Under the pieces are notes generated by a model. That model saw only the letters and a list, made by a program, of their open reading frames with translations. It was not told the origin of the DNA and ran no database searches. The translations under genes were made by a program, and so were the position numbers. A stretch of 10,419 nucleotides of DNA, taken from assembly GCA_022600655.1 (NCBI GenBank), contig JAHZJZ010000079.1, positions 1-10,419 on the forward strand, written 5' to 3'. Source of the stretch: Campylobacterota bacterium. Its GTDB lineage: Bacteria > Campylobacterota > Campylobacteria > Campylobacterales > Sulfurovaceae. The stretch's first letter is position 1; each line of letters begins with the position of its first letter. Positions 6,881-10,419 of this stretch are shown here, piece after piece.

Positions 6881-9244
6881 TTAATCAGAATAGTTTTGAT
6901 CCCAATCATTTTGACAAGTACTACATTTTCCATTATCTATTACAAAGAGCATATCTGAAATAGATAAAATAGGTTGAAGACAATGAGGACAAGTATCAAC
7001 AATCTGCTGTTTTACCAACTCATTAACAACCGTAGGATTCCCTTTCCCCTTAGTAGCCTTCAAAACCTGTCCTACAAAGAACCCAAGCAACTTCGTATTC
7101 CCATTTAGAAACTTCTCCACATTATCAGGATTTTTTGAAATCACCTCATCAATAATAGGCAGAATAATAGCAGGGTCACTTATCTGTACTAGCCCTTTAG
7201 CTTCAACTATTTGTGTTGGCTTTTCTCCATTCTTAGCCATCTCTTCAAACACTTGTTTCGCAATTTTATTTGAGATGGTCTCATCGTCAATCATTTTAAC
7301 AAGTTCAGCTATCTGTTTTGGAGTATACTTTAGCTCACTTATCTCTTTTTGTTTTAACTCTCTAGCCACTTCATTGGTCACAATATTTGCTAGATTTACA
7401 GGCTTAGAAAGTCCAGTTAAAGCCTCTTCATAAAAAGAAGATAGTTGTTCATCACGAGCTAAAGTATTTGCCACTTCAAAATTTAATTTTAGTTCACTAG
7501 TATATTTATCAAACAGTGCCTGTTGGGCTTCATTCATAGCTACCACTTCACCATCTATTTGAACTTTTTTAGCTTGTGCTTTAGGTGCTGGTTTATCTTC
7601 TTTTTTCTTCTTACCCCAAGAGTCTTTTAGTCCAACTATCTTGTTAAATACAGGGTTTCCATCAGTGTAGTCAATAGGGTCAGCATAAAAATACCCTTGT
7701 CTTTCAAACTGGAATCGCTCATCAGGCTTCTCTGTGATAACAGCAGGTTCAATAAGAGCATTTTTGATAACCTTCAGAGAGTCAGGATTAATATCTTCTA
7801 ATCCTTCTGGAGCTTCATCTTTGAACAGTCTGTCATAAAGTCTTACTTCTACGGTTTTAGCCTCTTTTGCATCTACCCATTGGATGGCACTTTTTACTTT
7901 AATACCACTGGTATCTGAACCACTTTTAGAGTTAGGATGATATTCGGCTTTTATCTCTATGACATTACCATCAGCATCTTTTATAACTTCCTTACAAGTA
8001 ATAATGTACGCATGTCTAAGTCTCACCGATTGCTCAGGTGTCAAACGGAAGTAGCCTTTTGGAGGGTTTTCATTAAAGTCATCTCGTTCTATGTAAATCT
8101 CTTTAGAAAAAGGAAGCTTTCGTGAACCCTCTTTGGGTACATCATGTGGGTAATAGGGTGCATCTATCTCTTCAGACCCTTCATAGTTTGTAATGGTTAC
8201 TTTTAGTGGGTCAAACACAGCCAAAACTCTTGGTACTTTCGTGTTTAAATCATCTCTTATCGAGAATTCCAGTTGTGCCACATCCACCATAGAGTTTGCT
8301 TTGGCAATACCTATGCCATCGCAGAAGTTTAAAATAGATTCGGGTGTGTAGCCTCTTCTTTTATACCCAGCAATGGTCGGCAGACGAGGGTCATCCCAAC
8401 CATTCACCTTTTTTTCATTGACCAATTCTAATAACTTTCTTTTACTCATTACGGTGTAGTTAATACCAAGTCGTGCAAACTCATACTGATACGGTCTTTT
8501 TGATGCAAGTCCAAGGGTATCAAGTACCCAATCATAAATGGCACGGTTATTCTCAAACTCTAGGGTACAGAGAGAGTGCGTAATGCCTTCAAGATAGTCA
8601 GATAGACAGTGAGCAAAATCATACATAGGGTAGATATGCCACTCATCCCCTGTTCGGTAGTGTTCAATATTTCGTATACGATAAAGCAGTGGGTCTCTCA
8701 TCTGCATATTGGCTGCCGACATATCAATTTTTGCTCGAAGAATATGCTCACCATCTTTGAACTCACCCTTTTTCATTCTCTCAAAAAGCTCTAGGTTCTC
8801 TTCAACAGAACGCTGAGCATACTTACTGCGTTTTCCAGCTTCGGTAACGGTTCCACGGTATTCGCGTATCTCTTCTTCTGTTGCACTATCAACATACGCC
8901 TTACCCATTTTAATGAGTTTAACTGCATAATCATAAAGTTCAGGGAAATAGTCAGAGGTGTAACGAACATTTCCCTCCCAGTCAAATCCAAGCCACTCTA
9001 CAGCATCTTTGAGGGCTTCTACATATTGTGTATCTTCGGTTGTTGGATTGGTATCATCCATTCTAAGGTTACAATGCCCTTGATAGTCACTGGCAATACC
9101 AAAGTTGATACAGATAGATTTAGCATGTCCAATGTGTGGGAACCCATTAGGTTCTGGAGGAAATCGTGTATGAACCTCTTTATACTTGCCTGACTTTAAG
9201 TCCTCTTCCACTATTGTCCGTAAAAAATCTTTGCTCTCACTCAT
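6881..9244 (-). CDS. glnS: Glutaminyl-tRNA synthetase fused to a GatB-tail/YqeY domain, with terminal CxxC pair
   Basis: This class Ic aminoacyl-tRNA synthetase attaches glutamine to tRNA-Gln in the cytoplasm; it is 787 residues long. The catalytic Rossmann domain shows FPPEPNGFPHIGH (28-40, HIGH motif) and VMSKRKL (265-271, the GlnRS form of KMSKS), followed by the two beta-barrel anticodon-binding domains to about residue 540. A Lys-rich linker (about 545-560) leads to a C-terminal domain at about 575-750. That domain resembles the tRNA-binding tail of GatB and YqeY: ISNKIAKQVFEEM, then LGFFVGQVLKATKGKGNP. The Deinococcus enzyme has this kind of fusion; ordinary GlnRS is about 550 residues. 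The last 37 residues add two CxxC motifs (C752/C755, C774/C777), a possible zinc site. AAAAGG at 9253-9258 precedes the ATG by 8 bases. Campylobacter and Helicobacter lack GlnRS and use the GatCAB route, so a direct charging enzyme here is notable. Confidence 0.96.
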   Translation of the reverse strand: MSESKDFLRTIVEEDLKSGKYKEVHTRFPPEPNGFPHIGHAKSICINFGIASDYQGHCNLRMDDTNPTTEDTQYVEALKDAVEWLGFDWEGNVRYTSDYFPELYDYAVKLIKMGKAYVDSATEEEIREYRGTVTEAGKRSKYAQRSVEENLELFERMKKGEFKDGEHILRAKIDMSAANMQMRDPLLYRIRNIEHYRTGDEWHIYPMYDFAHCLSDYLEGITHSLCTLEFENNRAIYDWVLDTLGLASKRPYQYEFARLGINYTVMSKRKLLELVNEKKVNGWDDPRLPTIAGYKRRGYTPESILNFCDGIGIAKANSMVDVAQLEFSIRDDLNTKVPRVLAVFDPLKVTITNYEGSEEIDAPYYPHDVPKEGSRKLPFSKEIYIERDDFNENPPKGYFRLTPEQSVRLRHAYIITCKEVIKDADGNVIEIKAEYHPNSKSGSDTSGIKVKSAIQWVDAKEAKTVEVRLYDRLFKDEAPEGLEDINPDSLKVIKNALIEPAVITEKPDERFQFERQGYFYADPIDYTDGNPVFNKIVGLKDSWGKKKKEDKPAPKAQAKKVQIDGEVVAMNEAQQALFDKYTSELKLNFEVANTLARDEQLSSFYEEALTGLSKPVNLANIVTNEVARELKQKEISELKYTPKQIAELVKMIDDETISNKIAKQVFEEMAKNGEKPTQIVEAKGLVQISDPAIILPIIDEVISKNPDNVEKFLNGNTKLLGFFVGQVLKATKGKGNPTVVNELVKQQIVDTCPHCLQPILSISDMLFVIDNGKCSTCQNDWDQNYSD

Positions 9245-9285
9245 CTATTAAACCTTTTGTCTTTGAAACTTATATTAAAGATTGA

Positions 9286-9291
9286 ATTTTA
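9286..9291 (-). promoter_or_regulatory. Weak -10 candidate for glnS
   Basis: In the 74-base gap between the response regulator gene and glnS, the - strand reads GGGTAAAAT, matching the gnTAnAAT pattern 42 bases before the glnS ATG. A TAATAT at 9272-9277 is an alternative. No convincing -35 is seen. glnS may instead be read through from the upstream regulator gene, since no hairpin terminator separates them. Confidence 0.25.
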
Positions 9292-9318
9292 CCCTATTAG
9301 TGCTTATTGCATCTTTCT

Positions 9319-10020
9319 TTAAAGACCTCTAAGACAATACCCCATCCCTACAATGTTATCAATATCTAAAAGAGGAGCTTTTTTACGCAGTCGTAAAAGA
9401 GTATCTCTAATGGTGGAGTCGCCTACCTCTTTGTTTTTCCAAACAACACTTCTTAAAAGTGCATAAGAGACATTTTGATTGATATTTGAACAGAGTAGAT
9501 GTAACACTTCAGACTCTCTGTGTGTGAGATGTATGGGAGCATGATTTATGGTGAATGTTTTTGTCTTTAGGTTATATCGATAGTTGTCTGCTAGGCTTAG
9601 AGTTTTTGAGTACTTTTTATTTCGATGACCTTTTTCTAAACCATAAGCTCTTTTGATGGCTATACCTAAGACGGATTCTATGACTTGTATATCAAAGGGT
9701 TTTATAAGATAACCATAGACATTGGTCTCGATTGCATCAGCAATGGTTGTACTATCACTAAAATCTGTCATATATATAATAGGGGTTTTTTTCGCTTGAT
9801 TGATTAATTCTGCACATTTGATTCCATCAACCTTATCTTTCAAATTAATATCAATAAAAGCAAAATCTACATGATTATTTTTTGTAATCTCTAGACACTT
9901 ATCTACCTTACTAACAACACCTACAACTTTATGCCCTAACGCTCGTACTGTATGTTCTATAAAATTAGCTCTTGCCAACTCATCTTCAACAATCAATATT
10001 TGACACTCAACCTTTTTCAT
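9319..10020 (-). CDS. Response regulator, receiver plus OmpR/PhoB-like winged helix
   Basis: This is a two-component transcription regulator of 233 residues from the preferred ATG. The N-terminal receiver domain has the acidic pair E12/D13 (ILIVEDE), the phosphate-accepting D57 (FAFIDINL), the conserved T85 (YMTDF), switch tyrosine Y104 and K107 (LIKPF). A linker leads to a C-terminal winged-helix DNA-binding domain (about 145-233) with LTHRESEVLHLL, a recognition-helix region near DSTIRDTLLRLRKK and the closing wing NIVGMGYCLRGL. An in-frame GTG at 10029 would add three residues, but the Shine-Dalgarno AAGGTG (10027-10032) overlaps that codon and is well placed for the ATG at 10020. No histidine kinase is adjacent in the window, so the signal and target genes are unknown. 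The gene lies 74 bases upstream of glnS on the same strand. Confidence 0.88.
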   Translation of the reverse strand: MKKVECQILIVEDELARANFIEHTVRALGHKVVGVVSKVDKCLEITKNNHVDFAFIDINLKDKVDGIKCAELINQAKKTPIIYMTDFSDSTTIADAIETNVYGYLIKPFDIQVIESVLGIAIKRAYGLEKGHRNKKYSKTLSLADNYRYNLKTKTFTINHAPIHLTHRESEVLHLLCSNINQNVSYALLRSVVWKNKEVGDSTIRDTLLRLRKKAPLLDIDNIVGMGYCLRGL

Positions 10021-10026
10021 ACTACT

Positions 10027-10032
10027 CACCTT
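10027..10032 (-). promoter_or_regulatory. Shine-Dalgarno that decides the regulator's start
   Basis: On the - strand AAGGTG lies 6 bases before ATG at 10020 (8 bases measured from AAGG). The longer GTG start at 10029 falls inside this motif and has no Shine-Dalgarno of its own, which favours the ATG. Confidence 0.6.
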
Positions 10033-10053
10033 ATATCCACAAAAAATGAATAT

Positions 10054-10082
10054 ATTATAACATAAAAAAATATGGAAGTCAG
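10054..10082 (-). promoter_or_regulatory. Promoter of the response regulator gene
   Basis: On the - strand, TATAAT (10059-10054) preceded by GT is separated by exactly 17 bases, including a run of seven T, from CTGACT (10082-10077), which matches four of six bases of the -35 consensus. The -10 box lies 33 bases before the preferred ATG. It is the most complete promoter in the window. Confidence 0.6.
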
Positions 10083-10114
10083 GACGAAATGAAAATGGAG
10101 TTCAAAGCTTCCGA

Positions 10115-10419
10115 TTAACCATCAACCAACAGAAACTCCACCCCATCTTTTGACCCAATCAAGAGATAACTTCTAAGTTTAGGGATAGCTTTTATCTTAT
10201 CAAGTTCTAAGTATTCCTTGAGCTGTTTTATCCCCTCTTTTTTGATATGAGTGTAGTTGTCTTTATCTTTTTTCCATTTCAGCTCAAACATATAGTTGTT
10301 TGGAACTTTCTCATCTCGACCTGTGAGTAGTATATCAGGAATTTTTCTGTTTTTTTCAGGTTGTGCTTAAGAGCCGCTTTGGCTTTTGCGCGCATCTTTA
10401 CAGATGGCTTATCGTGAAA
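10115..10419 (-). pseudogene. 3' part of a PD-(D/E)XK nuclease-like gene, frame broken at a poly-A run
   Basis: The gene enters from the right edge of the window, so its 5' part is not visible. From 10419 to about 10357 only one - strand frame is open (including PSVKMRAKAKAALKHNL). After seven A (10356-10350 read on the - strand) the likely coding frame is one base back and runs to TAA at 10117-10115. The downstream frame by itself has a stop just upstream (10369-10367), so it cannot be a separate long gene. The downstream frame encodes IPDILLTGRDE, then NYMFELKWKK, KQLKEYLEL and LRSYLLIGSKDG; the D and ELK resemble the D...ExK core of PD-(D/E)XK domains found at the C-terminus of AAA-ATPase/DUF1703-type proteins. 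One extra A would join both parts cleanly. The break may be a true mutation, phase variation or a sequencing error. The family call is tentative. Confidence 0.6.

Noticed and set aside
1..10419. CRISPR array, tRNA/rRNA gene, insertion sequence or defence island
   Set aside because: No regularly spaced repeats, tRNA-like cloverleaf, transposase or terminal inverted repeats were seen; the two nuclease-fold genes are unlinked singles.

Overview
The window is AT-rich DNA that looks like a member of the Campylobacterota (the former Epsilonproteobacteria, probably a free-living Sulfurimonas/Sulfurovum-like lineage). The evidence is the F-type ATP synthase cluster in the order b', b, delta, alpha, gamma, beta, epsilon. 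The two b-type stalk subunits are together and the a and c subunits are absent, as in Campylobacter, Helicobacter and relatives. A secretion-signal-like N-terminus on subunit b and promoters carrying a strong gnTATAAT -10 box with little -35 fit the same group. The genus is an inference from the protein sequences, not a database match.

Layout. Bases 1-293 hold no convincing gene and end in the promoter of the atp operon (-10 at 263-268). Bases 294-6069 are seven tightly packed + strand genes, atpF' atpF atpH atpA atpG atpD atpC, each with its own Shine-Dalgarno and gaps of 27 nt or less. Together they make all of F1 (alpha, beta, gamma, delta, epsilon) plus the two peripheral-stalk b subunits. 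The ion channel subunits a and c must be encoded elsewhere. Two small hairpins follow atpC. Next comes a monocistronic + strand Uma2-family gene (6247-6789) with its own promoter, converging on a - strand glnS (9244-6881). A dyad at 6807-6841 lies between them. Upstream of glnS on the same strand is an orphan OmpR/PhoB-like response regulator (10020-9319) with a well-formed promoter. The window ends inside a second - strand gene with a PD-(D/E)XK-like C-terminus, whose reading frame is broken at a run of seven A.

How the genes work together. The atp cluster is one functional unit, energy conversion. The rest is a mixed group of single genes: an uncharacterised nuclease-fold protein, a tRNA charging enzyme, a regulator without a visible sensor kinase, and a broken or frame-variable nuclease-like gene. 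I see no defence island, mobile element, CRISPR array or RNA gene, and no clear new multigene system. The points most worth checking are the GlnRS carrying a GatB-tail/YqeY domain plus a terminal paired-CxxC module, the poly-A frameshift in the last gene, and the loss of the usual parAB/exbBD neighbours around the atp operon.
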